From an uncultured Clostridia bacterium (lineage in GTDB: Bacteria > Bacillota > Clostridia > Christensenellales > Borkfalkiaceae): a DNA stretch of 64,000 nucleotides. The notes under the pieces were generated by a model, which saw only the letters and a list, made by a program, of their open reading frames with translations, did not search any database and was not told where the DNA came from. This document shows positions 51,880-59,825 of the stretch, one piece after another (position 1 is the first letter of the stretch; the number at the start of each line of letters is the position of its first letter). The position numbers and the translations under genes are program-made. The stretch lies in NCBI GenBank assembly GCA_934271735.1, contig CAKQSB010000005.1, forward strand, positions 96,794-160,793. The letters are read 5' to 3'.

Positions 51880-52278
51880 TTAACGTCGATTTGAGCCGAT
51901 TTTTGTCATTTTTTTGCTCTCGTCGACCGTAAATACCGACCCCGTTCTTTTTATCGGGTAAGAAAGACAAGCCTCTTCGCTTTTGCCCGAATAATATCTT
52001 ACGCCGACGTAAATTTCCGATTTCTTTTCGTAAATAGAGAAAATCCCGTCAGCGGGGAGCGGATGACCGTCGGAAAACTTTTCCAAGCCGTCTTCAAAAG
52101 CGAGAAAAGCGTCCGCACCGACAATCGCCACGCAGTAGCCTATGAATTTTCTTAAATCCGCGTGTTTTAAACTTTCGCACGAAACGATAAAAAGCCTCGA
52201 CGCGTCCGTAACGGAACGTTTATGCACGCACGCCGCGATATACTCCGCCATCTCCTCAGGACTTCTGATAATCCGCAT
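51880..52278 (-). CDS. Hypothetical protein
   Basis: A 132-residue protein I do not recognise. It opens with a helical part (SPEEMAEYIAACVHKRSVTDASRLF), has two Cys, and a beta-like second half (IFSIYEKKSEIYVGVRYYSG). No signal peptide or membrane helix. AAGGAG precedes the ATG and overlaps a perfect 19-bp palindrome (52290-52308) that may be an operator. It is followed by the candidate small RNA. Confidence 0.65.
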   Translation of the reverse strand: MRIIRSPEEMAEYIAACVHKRSVTDASRLFIVSCESLKHADLRKFIGYCVAIVGADAFLAFEDGLEKFSDGHPLPADGIFSIYEKKSEIYVGVRYYSGKSEEACLSYPIKRTGSVFTVDESKKMTKIGSNRR

Positions 52279-52289
52279 ATCCGCTCTCC

Positions 52290-52308
52290 TTTTACATAGT
52301 ATGTAAAA
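52290..52308. promoter_or_regulatory. Perfect 19-bp palindrome upstream of the 132-residue protein gene
   Basis: TTTTACATA, a central G, and TATGTAAAA, ending 12 bases before the start codon at 52278 and touching its Shine-Dalgarno. This is the right place for a repressor site. The binding protein is unknown. Confidence 0.5.
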
Positions 52309-52325
52309 CGGATATAAAAAGGCAA

Positions 52326-52371
52326 CAAAAAACCGCGTCGGGCTGAGCGATTTTAATGCTCGCCGCGCGGT
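52326..52371 (-). terminator. Intrinsic terminator after the second PHP gene
   Basis: On the minus strand ACCGCG.CGG.GAGC pairs with GCTC..CCG.CGCGGT, followed by TTTTTT. Confidence 0.75.
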
Positions 52372-52401
52372 GACTTTATATTCATATCGGTCTTTATATA
52401 A

Positions 52402-53085
52402 TTACTGTATAATCGCGTGCTTTCTTCTCTTCAACTCGGCAACGAGTTCTTGTTCGGTTTTTACGGCGTTTTCGAGAATAACCCCCGAAACGCAGTCCTC
52501 CGTTTCGTGGAAATCGCTTCCCGCAGTCATTATAAGTCCGTTTTCTTCGGCAAATTTTTTTGCCATGTCATTACGGCTGTTCTGGCGCGGGTTGCCGTTA
52601 AGAACTTCAACGCCGTCCAAAACATCGGGATTGCGATAATTTATCATACTTCTGAACGGGTGAGCCTGAGAAACAAGATATCCGTTTTCCCTGCAATAGT
52701 TGCGCATACAGACGGTGTTTTCTTTCAAGAGCCTTTGAAAATCGCCGATTTTATCGGGCGTTACGCCGTAGATAAGAAATTCGGCATTGAAAGCGTCCTC
52801 TATATAATAGGATGTTTCGTCGGGCATAAACTCCATACCGAAAAAAACGTCTATACTTTTTTTTGCGCACTCCGTCTTTAATGTAAGGTAATGTTTTATA
52901 AAATTTTCGTTATACTCGTCGAAATCTTTAAATTTATAGTATTCGCGAAGAAACGAGTTATAGTGACTCGTGTAAACTATTCCGTTATAACCGTTTTTTG
53001 AATAAATTTCGGCTATCGTTTTTTCGTCCGTCATCGCGCAGGGAGACGTTCCCAAAACGTGCAAGTGCATTTCAAGTTTATACAT
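52402..53085 (-). CDS. PHP domain protein
   Basis: A 227-residue PHP-type metal-dependent hydrolase. The first metal motif is KLEMHLHVLG and a late one is GSDFHETEDC; VSQAHPFRSM and VLNGNPRQNSRND are also typical of the DNA-polymerase-X-like/TrpH-like PHP group. The substrate is unknown. I start it at the ATG at 53085 with TGAGG six bases upstream; the frame extends to a TTG at 53097. An exact copy of TAATCGACTTATAG (53108-53121) lies between it and the cupin gene. Confidence 0.82.
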   Translation of the reverse strand: MYKLEMHLHVLGTSPCAMTDEKTIAEIYSKNGYNGIVYTSHYNSFLREYYKFKDFDEYNENFIKHYLTLKTECAKKSIDVFFGMEFMPDETSYYIEDAFNAEFLIYGVTPDKIGDFQRLLKENTVCMRNYCRENGYLVSQAHPFRSMINYRNPDVLDGVEVLNGNPRQNSRNDMAKKFAEENGLIMTAGSDFHETEDCVSGVILENAVKTEQELVAELKRRKHAIIQ

Positions 53086-53131
53086 ATTCAGCCTCAAAAA
53101 ACGCAGTTAATCGACTTATAGCCCGCCTTTT

Positions 53132-53464
53132 TTAAATCTGACGGGGAACGGCAGCGACAAAAACGAGATCGGTATCCCCTACGTTCATAAGCGTGTGCGA
53201 GCATCCTCTCGGGCAGAAATGGCAGCTCCCTTCGCCGAGCATTTCCGTTTCGCCCTCGCAAATCGCCTTGCCTTTGCCCGATAAAATAAGGATTATTTCG
53301 CAGGTATCCATATGCTTGTGCATACCTACGGAAGAGCCGGGTTTAAGCCTTGCCGACAAAAATTTAACGTCGTTTCTTTCGATCATTTTAAGCAAAATCG
53401 AGCCTTTTCCGCCGTTGAATTCCGGAATTTCCTTTTCGGTTAATCCGCTGAAATCGATTTTCAT
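53132..53464 (-). CDS. Cupin domain protein
   Basis: A 110-residue single-domain cupin. Metal-site motifs are SVGMHKHMDTCEIILILSGK (two His and Glu) and CPRGCSHTLMNVGD (His). Such small cupins bind a metal and a small ligand or act as isomerases or regulators; the specific role is unknown. TGAGG precedes the ATG. It lies in a run of minus-strand genes from DUF896 to the PHP protein. Confidence 0.85.
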   Translation of the reverse strand: MKIDFSGLTEKEIPEFNGGKGSILLKMIERNDVKFLSARLKPGSSVGMHKHMDTCEIILILSGKGKAICEGETEMLGEGSCHFCPRGCSHTLMNVGDTDLVFVAAVPRQI

Positions 53465-53497
53465 ATTTTTACCTCAATAAATGTGTTAGCGTTGCGT

Positions 53498-53998
53498 TTA
53501 TCGATTTTTCTTTTTATAAACGCAGAATTTTATATTATAACCGTTTGTTTCGAGAGTTTCGCCCTCTTCCGAAAGCGCGAAATCATCTCTTTCGTCGAGA
53601 TTTTCGAAGAAAACTTCTGCTTCGCCGTCCGCATCCACTTTGGTTACCAGAACTTCGTCGCAAAAGGGAAGCATACTTTTATAAAAATAAGCTCCGCCGA
53701 TAACGTAAACCTCGCCGTCTTCTTTCGAAAGAGTTTCAAGCATATCTTCAAGCGTATGAACGCATAAAAGATCGTCGCGTTCTATCCCCTCGGGGCAAAG
53801 AACGATATTTTTTCTGTTTTTCAAAGGCTTACCATCGGGAAACGAAAGCAAGGTATTATAACCCATACAAACGGTTTTCCCCGAGGTTTTTTCTCTGAAA
53901 TATTTCATATCGAGGGGCAGACGGAACAAAAGGTCGTTTTTTTTGCCTATGCCCCATTTTCTGTCCACAGCGACTATCGCTTTTATCGTCGCGCTCAT
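53498..53998 (-). CDS. folA: Dihydrofolate reductase
   Basis: NADPH-dependent reduction of dihydrofolate, regenerating the cofactor used by thymidylate synthase. 166 residues. Signatures: IVAVDRKWGIGKKNDLLFRLPLDMKYFRE at the N-terminus (only in part quoted: WGIGKKNDLLFRLP) and VYVIGGAYFYKSMLP (NADPH-binding GG). Its ATG overlaps the thyA stop as ATGA, so the two are coupled. Confidence 0.95.
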   Translation of the reverse strand: MSATIKAIVAVDRKWGIGKKNDLLFRLPLDMKYFREKTSGKTVCMGYNTLLSFPDGKPLKNRKNIVLCPEGIERDDLLCVHTLEDMLETLSKEDGEVYVIGGAYFYKSMLPFCDEVLVTKVDADGEAEVFFENLDERDDFALSEEGETLETNGYNIKFCVYKKKNR

Positions 53999-54825
53999 AT
54001 AGCAACCTCGAGCCTCTTTCCGAGAGGCGTTGCCTGATAATTTTCGAGGACGAAATCGTCCACGGTGAAATCGTAGAAATTCTTCACGTCGGGATTGACG
54101 ATGAGCCCGGGCGCGGGATATTCGGGATTTTCAAGCATCTCTTTTACGGACGGAATATGTCTGTCGTAAATATGCGCGTCGGCGATAACGTGAACAAGCT
54201 CGCCCGCTTTAAGTCCGCTTACCTGAGCAAACATAATCAAAAGTACGGCGTACTGCATAACGTTCCAGTTGTTCGCAACCGCCATATCGTTGGATCTCTG
54301 ATTTAAAATTCCGTTGAGCTTACCCCCGGCGACGTTAAACGTCATAGAATAAGCGCAAGGGTAAAGGTTCATTTCGTGAAGATCGGCGAAAGTGTAAATA
54401 TTCGTCATAATTCTTCTCGAAGCGGGGTTGTGCTTCAGATCGTAAAGCACCCTGTCCACCTGATCGAATTCGCCCTCTTTATACTGATGTTTGACGCCGA
54501 GCTGATAGCCGTAAGCCTTTCCGATCGTGCCGTCCTCGCCCGCCCAGCTGTCCCAGATATGAGAATGAAGGTCGGCGATTTTATTCGATTTTTTCTGCCA
54601 TATCCACAAAATTTCGTCCACGGCGTTCTTAAAACCCTGTTTTCTTATCGTCATTATGGGAAATTCCTTGGACAAATCATAACGGTTCACGATACAGAAT
54701 TTTTTGATCGTGTGCGCGGGCGTGCCGTCAAGCCACTTCGGGCGGACTTCCATGTCGGTATCCCACACGCCGTTTTCGAGTATATCTTTAACGTTTTCTT
54801 TAAAAACTTTATCTGCGTAACTCAT
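53995..54825 (-). CDS. thyA: Thymidylate synthase
   Basis: Methylates dUMP to dTMP with methylene-tetrahydrofolate. The 276-residue protein has the catalytic Cys in LYPCAYSMTF and QRSNDMAVANNWNVMQYA for dUMP binding; DAHIYDRH near the C-terminus is typical. The frame is open to 54954, but the extra residues are basic junk and AAAGGA stands before the ATG at 54825 (MSYADKVF), so I start there. The pair with folA gives a complete dTMP cycle. Confidence 0.96.
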   Translation of the reverse strand: MSYADKVFKENVKDILENGVWDTDMEVRPKWLDGTPAHTIKKFCIVNRYDLSKEFPIMTIRKQGFKNAVDEILWIWQKKSNKIADLHSHIWDSWAGEDGTIGKAYGYQLGVKHQYKEGEFDQVDRVLYDLKHNPASRRIMTNIYTFADLHEMNLYPCAYSMTFNVAGGKLNGILNQRSNDMAVANNWNVMQYAVLLIMFAQVSGLKAGELVHVIADAHIYDRHIPSVKEMLENPEYPAPGLIVNPDVKNFYDFTVDDFVLENYQATPLGKRLEVAI

Positions 54826-54913
54826 AGTTTTCCTTTTTTTGTATGTTATTATCGATTTTCGGCGCAATTTACCGACCCGAAAAACGTTTCGGGGACATTT
54901 CCCAACCCGAAAA

Positions 54914-55693
54914 TCAGAATGCGTCTTTCTCTTTTTGTTTCCATTTTTTCGCAACGAAACGACATTTCATTGGCATCGGAGCGATTTTTTCTATCCCGTA
55001 AACGAATTTATTGAATGCGCCCGGGATAACAAGCCGCTTGTTTTTCTCAAGACCTTTCAAAGCTTTTCTCACGACAAATTCCGCAGGCCTGGACGAGAGT
55101 TTACCTGTCACGCCCTGCCGTTCGATATCCCGAATAACGTCTTCTCTCGTGGGTATTCCCCCGGGTACGAGAATCGTTATATTCGCGTTTTTAACTTCGT
55201 AACGAAGCGAGGTGTAAAAATTTATCAGCGCGGCTTTGGTTGCCGAATATATCGCGAAATACGGCATAGGCGTGCTTCCGCTCATACTGCTGACCGTGAG
55301 AATTTTCAGCTTTTCCGCCCGCCGCATCAGTACCCCGTGACAAACGGCGATGTTTGCCTCGAAATTGATCCTTGTCTGAAAAACTATTTTTTCGGGGGTG
55401 TATTTCAGAAATTCTTTCTGAATATCCGCCCCCGCAACGCCTATATAACCCGAGAAAGTTATTCCTTTTTCGTCGGCGAACAAAAAGAGATTTTCCCTTT
55501 CCTTTTCGTCTGTCAGATCGGCTTTGAAAATTTCCGTTTTTCGCTGAGGGTTTATCTCGCTAAGCTCTTGTTTAAGCTTTAAAAGTTTTTCTTCGTTTCT
55601 GCCGGTTAAAAACAGATCTTCGCTTTTTATAAGCTGTCGGCAAAACTCCTTTCCCAAGCCGCCGCAAGCGCCCGTAATCAACGTATATTCCAT
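54914..55693 (-). CDS. Short-chain dehydrogenase/reductase
   Basis: A 259-residue NAD(P)-dependent SDR. N-terminal cofactor motif TGACGGLGKE, Asn-like VAGA, catalytic Ser in VSSMSGS, and YSATK (Tyr and Lys). The C-terminal part is basic (CRFVAKKWKQKEKDAF) and could sit at the membrane, as in steroid-dehydrogenase-like SDRs. The substrate is unknown. It is separated from the DUF896 gene by a spacer with an exact copy of the dispersed 14-mer. Confidence 0.88.
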   Translation of the reverse strand: MEYTLITGACGGLGKEFCRQLIKSEDLFLTGRNEEKLLKLKQELSEINPQRKTEIFKADLTDEKERENLFLFADEKGITFSGYIGVAGADIQKEFLKYTPEKIVFQTRINFEANIAVCHGVLMRRAEKLKILTVSSMSGSTPMPYFAIYSATKAALINFYTSLRYEVKNANITILVPGGIPTREDVIRDIERQGVTGKLSSRPAEFVVRKALKGLEKNKRLVIPGAFNKFVYGIEKIAPMPMKCRFVAKKWKQKEKDAF

Positions 55694-55725
55694 AAAAAAT
55701 CGTCGTTAATCGACTTATAGCCCGA

Positions 55726-55965
55726 CTAATTAGGTTTATCCGGATTTCCCGTCGGTTCACCGTCGGTATCTTTTTTAACCTTTTCGAGCTTGATTTTTTT
55801 ATCGCCCTCGACAACGTAAGTGTTGTCGAGCTGCGATTTAAGATTTCCCACAACGCTGTCTATATAAGCTCTGCGAAGTTTAGCCTGTTCGGCTTTTTCC
55901 TCTTCGGTAAGCCCCTCTTCGCGTTGTTTTTTCGCAAGGAAATTTATCCTGTCTATATCAACCAT
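55726..55965 (-). CDS. DUF896 (YnzC-like) protein
   Basis: A 79-residue protein of the DUF896/YnzC family: INFLAKKQREEGLTEEEKAE is the family core helical hairpin. In Bacillus, YnzC is LexA-controlled and of unclear role. The extra C-terminal tail (KVKKDTDGEPTGNPDKPN) is longer and more polar than usual. It is followed by the SDR gene and lies downstream of pheT. Confidence 0.88.
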   Translation of the reverse strand: MVDIDRINFLAKKQREEGLTEEEKAEQAKLRRAYIDSVVGNLKSQLDNTYVVEGDKKIKLEKVKKDTDGEPTGNPDKPN

Positions 55966-56002
55966 AATTATCGCCTCGTAGCGTAATATTGCGTAATATT
56001 TA

Positions 56003-58405
56003 TTATCTGAGTTCTACGTTAAGTCTGTGTTTCAAACTTCCGAGAATACGTTTGACGAATCCGTCCACATCTTCGGTTTCGATAGGTTTAACGCCGTCCG
56101 AACAGAACGTTACCGTGAACGCCATACTCTTTTTGCCCTCGCCTATCTGCTCGCCAACGTAAACATCGAAAAGTTCCACGGCTTTTACGTTCAGCTTGCA
56201 AGCCGAACAAATAACGTCCTCGATTTCTCCGCAGGTAACGTTTTCGTCCGCAACGAGCGCGAGATCTCTTTTAACCTCGGGGAATTTCGGAAGCGGTTCG
56301 AACTTGAACGGAACGGTAAATTCTTCCGCAAGCGCGTCGTAATCGAGCTCTAAAACGTAAACCTTACATTCGAGATCGAAATCCGCGCAGGTTTCGTAAG
56401 TTACCTGACCGAAGCTACCGATTTCTTTTCCGCCGAGAAGAATTTTCGCGGAAACGCCGGGGTGAAGATAAGTTTTCTCGGCTCTGACGCCGAGATTGAA
56501 TTTAACTCTGAAATTCTCTTCGATTTCTTTAAGCGCGCCTTTGAGCGTGAAGAAATCTTCGTCCTCGCCGAAAACAGCAAGGCAAAGGTGCTTTCTTTCC
56601 TCGGGAAAATCGGATACGGGAAGAGATTTCGGGACATACGTCCTCGCGATCTCGAAAATTCTGCCCGTCGCGTTGCCTTTTTTAACGTTTCTCGAAACTA
56701 CGGCAAGAAGCGAAGGAACAAGCGTTCTTCTCATAACTTCGTAATTATCGCTTATCGGGTTTTCGATAACGATAACGTTGCCTTCCTCGTCACCGTCGTT
56801 CAGGCGGAGCGCGGCTATGTCTTTCTTCGAATAGAACGAGTAAGTCATAACTTCGTTATAACCCTGCTCGACAAGCACTTTTTTCATTTTAAGCTCGTCT
56901 TTCTGCTCTTTCGTGTAACCGCCCGCGGTAATTTTACAATCTTTTAAAAGCGTAGGCACGACGTGGTTGTAACCATACATTCTGATAACCTCTTCGGCAA
57001 GGTCGGGATAACCCTCGACGTCTTCTCTGTACGGCGGAGCGTAAGCGATGATTTCCTCGCCGTTTATCTCCACTCCGAAATTAAGGCTCTTTAAAATCTT
57101 TTCGACTTCCGCCTTGGGAACTTCTATACCCAGAACGCCGTTAATTTTGCCGAAAGTAGTTTTAACCACCTTGTTTTCCTGTTCTTTTCCTGCGGAAACG
57201 TCGGTATGAACATCTGTCACAGCGCCTGCGCCGAGCTGTTCGACAAGATGCAAAGCTCTTTTCATAGCGCGTTCGGTCGTGTATTCGTCGACGCCCTTTT
57301 CAAATCTCTTGGAAGAATCGGAAGCTTTTCCGAGCATTCTCGAAGATCTTCTGACGTTATCGCGCTTGAATTTGGCACATTCGAACACAACGCCTTTCGT
57401 GGTATCCTTTATCTCGCTGTTAAGTCCGCCCATAATTCCCGCCAAGGCCACGGGCTTTACGCCGTCGCAAATGACGAGATTGTCGTTATTTAAAGTAAGT
57501 TCTTTTTCGTCGAGCGTTACTATCTTTTCGTCCTTTTCCGCTCTGCGAACGACTATTTCTCTCTTTTCGAGGTCGTTTTCGTCGAAAGCGTGCATCGGCT
57601 GACCGAGTTCCAAGAGAACGTAGTTGGTTATATCCACGATATTGCTTATCGAGTTGATACCGCAAAGTTTAAGTCTTCTCGTCATCCACTTCGGGGATTT
57701 TTCTATTTTCACGTCCGCAACGTAATGCGCGATATATCTCGGGCAAAGCTCGCCATCCTTAACGGTAACCTTAACCGCCTTATCCGCTCCGACCTTTTCA
57801 GCCGTAAACTCGTAAGACGGTTCTTTGAGCGGTTTGCCGAGCGCCGCGGCGATTTCTCTCGCGATACCTAAAATACTCTGACAATCGGGACGGTTCGCAA
57901 GCACGGAGATATCGAAAACGCAGTCTTTGAGCGCGAGAAGATCGCGAACCTCTTCGCCAAGCGGAAGCTCCTCGTTGAAAATGAGAACGCTGTCTCCCGA
58001 AGCTCCCTCGTAAAAATTATCGTCTATGCCGATTTCCTCACCGCCGCAGAACATTCCGTAAGACGGTTCGCCGCGAAGCTTGCCGTTGAAAATTCTGTCG
58101 CCCGTGGCGAGCGTGGCTCCGTCTACCGCGACGGGAACTATATCCCCGACGGAAACGTTGACGGCGTTGGTGATTATCTGCAAAACGCCGTACTTGCCCG
58201 CGTCCACCTGACAGATACGAAGTCTTTCGGCGTTGGGATGCTGAGTTATTTCTTTTATACGGCAGGTTACAACCTTATCTATTTTATCGCCGTAAGGTAT
58301 AATCTGCTCTACTTCGAAACCGCAACCGAAAAGCTTCGCTTCAAGCTCCTCGGGCGTTACGTCTATATCTACATATTCTTTAAGCCAACTTAAAGGCGCT
58401 AACAT
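56003..58405 (-). CDS. pheT: Phenylalanyl-tRNA synthetase beta subunit
   Basis: Beta subunit of the alpha2-beta2 PheRS. The 800 residues show the usual modules: the N-terminal EMAP/tRNA-binding-like domain (MLAPLSWLKEYVDIDVTPEE and CRIKEITQHPNAERLRICQV), B3/B4 editing domain in the middle (ANRPDCQSILGIAREIAAAL), B5 domain, and the C-terminal FDX anticodon-binding domain (PKFPEVKRDLALV). AGGAGG precedes the ATG. It lies 13 bases after pheS. Confidence 0.97.
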   Translation of the reverse strand: MLAPLSWLKEYVDIDVTPEELEAKLFGCGFEVEQIIPYGDKIDKVVTCRIKEITQHPNAERLRICQVDAGKYGVLQIITNAVNVSVGDIVPVAVDGATLATGDRIFNGKLRGEPSYGMFCGGEEIGIDDNFYEGASGDSVLIFNEELPLGEEVRDLLALKDCVFDISVLANRPDCQSILGIAREIAAALGKPLKEPSYEFTAEKVGADKAVKVTVKDGELCPRYIAHYVADVKIEKSPKWMTRRLKLCGINSISNIVDITNYVLLELGQPMHAFDENDLEKREIVVRRAEKDEKIVTLDEKELTLNNDNLVICDGVKPVALAGIMGGLNSEIKDTTKGVVFECAKFKRDNVRRSSRMLGKASDSSKRFEKGVDEYTTERAMKRALHLVEQLGAGAVTDVHTDVSAGKEQENKVVKTTFGKINGVLGIEVPKAEVEKILKSLNFGVEINGEEIIAYAPPYREDVEGYPDLAEEVIRMYGYNHVVPTLLKDCKITAGGYTKEQKDELKMKKVLVEQGYNEVMTYSFYSKKDIAALRLNDGDEEGNVIVIENPISDNYEVMRRTLVPSLLAVVSRNVKKGNATGRIFEIARTYVPKSLPVSDFPEERKHLCLAVFGEDEDFFTLKGALKEIEENFRVKFNLGVRAEKTYLHPGVSAKILLGGKEIGSFGQVTYETCADFDLECKVYVLELDYDALAEEFTVPFKFEPLPKFPEVKRDLALVADENVTCGEIEDVICSACKLNVKAVELFDVYVGEQIGEGKKSMAFTVTFCSDGVKPIETEDVDGFVKRILGSLKHRLNVELR

Positions 58406-58418
58406 TTTCCGTTCCTCC

Positions 58419-59447
58419 TTAGTCCTTGAATTGTCCGAGAGCGCGGATATCGCCCTCGTAAAGAACGTGAATGTTATTCACGCCGTTTTTAAGCATAGCG
58501 ATGCGATCGAGTCCGAGTCCGAACGCGAATCCCGTGTACTTATCGGGATCTACTCCGCAATTCTCCAGAACCTTACGGTTTACGATGCCGCCGCCGAGAA
58601 TTTCAATCCAGCCCGTGCCTTTGCAAAGCTTGCAGCCCTTTCCGCCGCACTCGAAACAGCTTACGTCGACTTCTACGGAAGGTTCGGTGAACGGGAAGAA
58701 CGACGGACGGAAACGGGTTTTCGCCTCTTTTCCGAACATCTTTTTAACTAAAACGTCGAGCATACCCTGAAGGTCGCAAAGCGTTACTTTTTCGTCGATT
58801 ACAAGTCCTTCCATCTGGTGGAACATAGGCGAATGGGTCGCGTCGTCGTCGGCGCGGTAAACCCTGCCCGGGATAAGGACTTTAAACGGCGGCTCTAAAG
58901 TCGTAAGGCTTCTTATCTGCCCCGGCGAAGTGTGCGTACGGAGCATAAAATCGTCGTTTATATAAAAAGTGTCCTGCTTGTCTCTCGCGGGGTGTTCCTT
59001 GGGGGTGTTAAGCGCGGTGAAATTATGGAAATCGTCCTCGATTTCTCTCGTTTCCGAGACCTTGAAGCCCATACCCGCAAAAATATCGATAAGTTCGGCT
59101 TTTACGATGCTTACAGGGTGATAAGTTCCCTGTTTCCGGCGTTTTGCGGGCATCGTGATGTCGATCGCTTCTTTTTTATAGCGGTAATTTTTCTCCGCTT
59201 CGTTTATCTCGGTTTCTTTCTTCGCGAAATAATCCGCCGCCCATTCTTTAAGGCTGTTAATGACCATTCCGAGTTTTGGACGTTCTTCTTTCGCGGCTTT
59301 GCCGAGTTCTTTCATAAGCCCCGGGATTATGCCCGCTTTACCCAAGATATACTTGGATTTAAGCCTGAAAAGCTCCGCGCTTGTCTTCGCGTCCGCAAGC
59401 TCCGAGGCTATCTGGCTTTTTATCTCCTGAATCTTTTCTTCCATCAT
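58419..59447 (-). CDS. pheS: Phenylalanyl-tRNA synthetase alpha subunit
   Basis: Catalytic subunit of PheRS, 342 residues. Class II motifs: HPVSIVKAELIDIFAGMGF, motif 2 GRVYRADDDATHSPMFHQME, and motif 3 GFAFGLGLDRIAML. An N-terminal coiled coil (residues 1-85) binds tRNA. GGAG lies before the ATG at 59447; a second ATG directly follows. Its own promoter (59523-59551) drives pheST; the leader is too short for a T-box. Confidence 0.97.
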   Translation of the reverse strand: MMEEKIQEIKSQIASELADAKTSAELFRLKSKYILGKAGIIPGLMKELGKAAKEERPKLGMVINSLKEWAADYFAKKETEINEAEKNYRYKKEAIDITMPAKRRKQGTYHPVSIVKAELIDIFAGMGFKVSETREIEDDFHNFTALNTPKEHPARDKQDTFYINDDFMLRTHTSPGQIRSLTTLEPPFKVLIPGRVYRADDDATHSPMFHQMEGLVIDEKVTLCDLQGMLDVLVKKMFGKEAKTRFRPSFFPFTEPSVEVDVSCFECGGKGCKLCKGTGWIEILGGGIVNRKVLENCGVDPDKYTGFAFGLGLDRIAMLKNGVNNIHVLYEGDIRALGQFKD

Positions 59448-59522
59448 GATTTTATCTCCGCTTTCGTCGCTTTACGGATTTTCACTCCCCGCGGCGAGCA
59501 TATAATAATAGATTATATACTT

Positions 59523-59551
59523 ATTATAACAGACAATAATATTAAAGTCAA
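59523..59551 (-). promoter_or_regulatory. Sigma-A promoter of pheST
   Basis: Minus strand -35 TTGACT (59546-59551), 17-base spacer, -10 TATAAT (59523-59528). Confidence 0.8.
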
Positions 59552-59643
59552 ACCGACCGACCGCCAAAACGCCCCGACGAAAAATATTTTTTGCGTTTTT
59601 CCGTTCGTCGTCCGTTTTCATCGGTTCGACATTTCCGAAAGCC

Positions 59644-59715
59644 GCCGCGATATAAAAGATCGCGGCGGCATAACAAACCGCCGCGGTATAAAAAATCGCC
59701 GCGGTATAAAAAACC
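59644..59715. repeat. Four tandem 18-bp repeats upstream of pheS
   Basis: Units at 59644, 59662, 59680 and 59698, the last two almost identical (GCCGCGGTATAAAAAA plus two bases). They are partly palindromic (CCGCGG). They lie between pheS and the GH112 gene, upstream of the pheS promoter. The frames that translate the repeats are not supported as genes. Confidence 0.75.
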
Positions 59716-59747
59716 GTCGGTCGCAAAGTTTCTCACGCAACCGACGG
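59708..59747 (-). terminator. Intrinsic terminator after the GH112 gene
   Basis: On the minus strand, CCGTCGGTTGC pairs with GCGACCGACGG (59714-59747), followed by six T. Confidence 0.85.
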
Positions 59748-59825
59748 AAAATTAAAATTTCAATTAGTTTAAATCTCTGATGTTTAATCCGTTTCGGCTT
59801 TACCAAGCCTACCCGAAAAACCGTC

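Noticed and set aside
59472..59806. Small frames over the 18-bp repeats
   Set aside because: The 18-bp period is a multiple of three so frames stay open by chance; no start signals.
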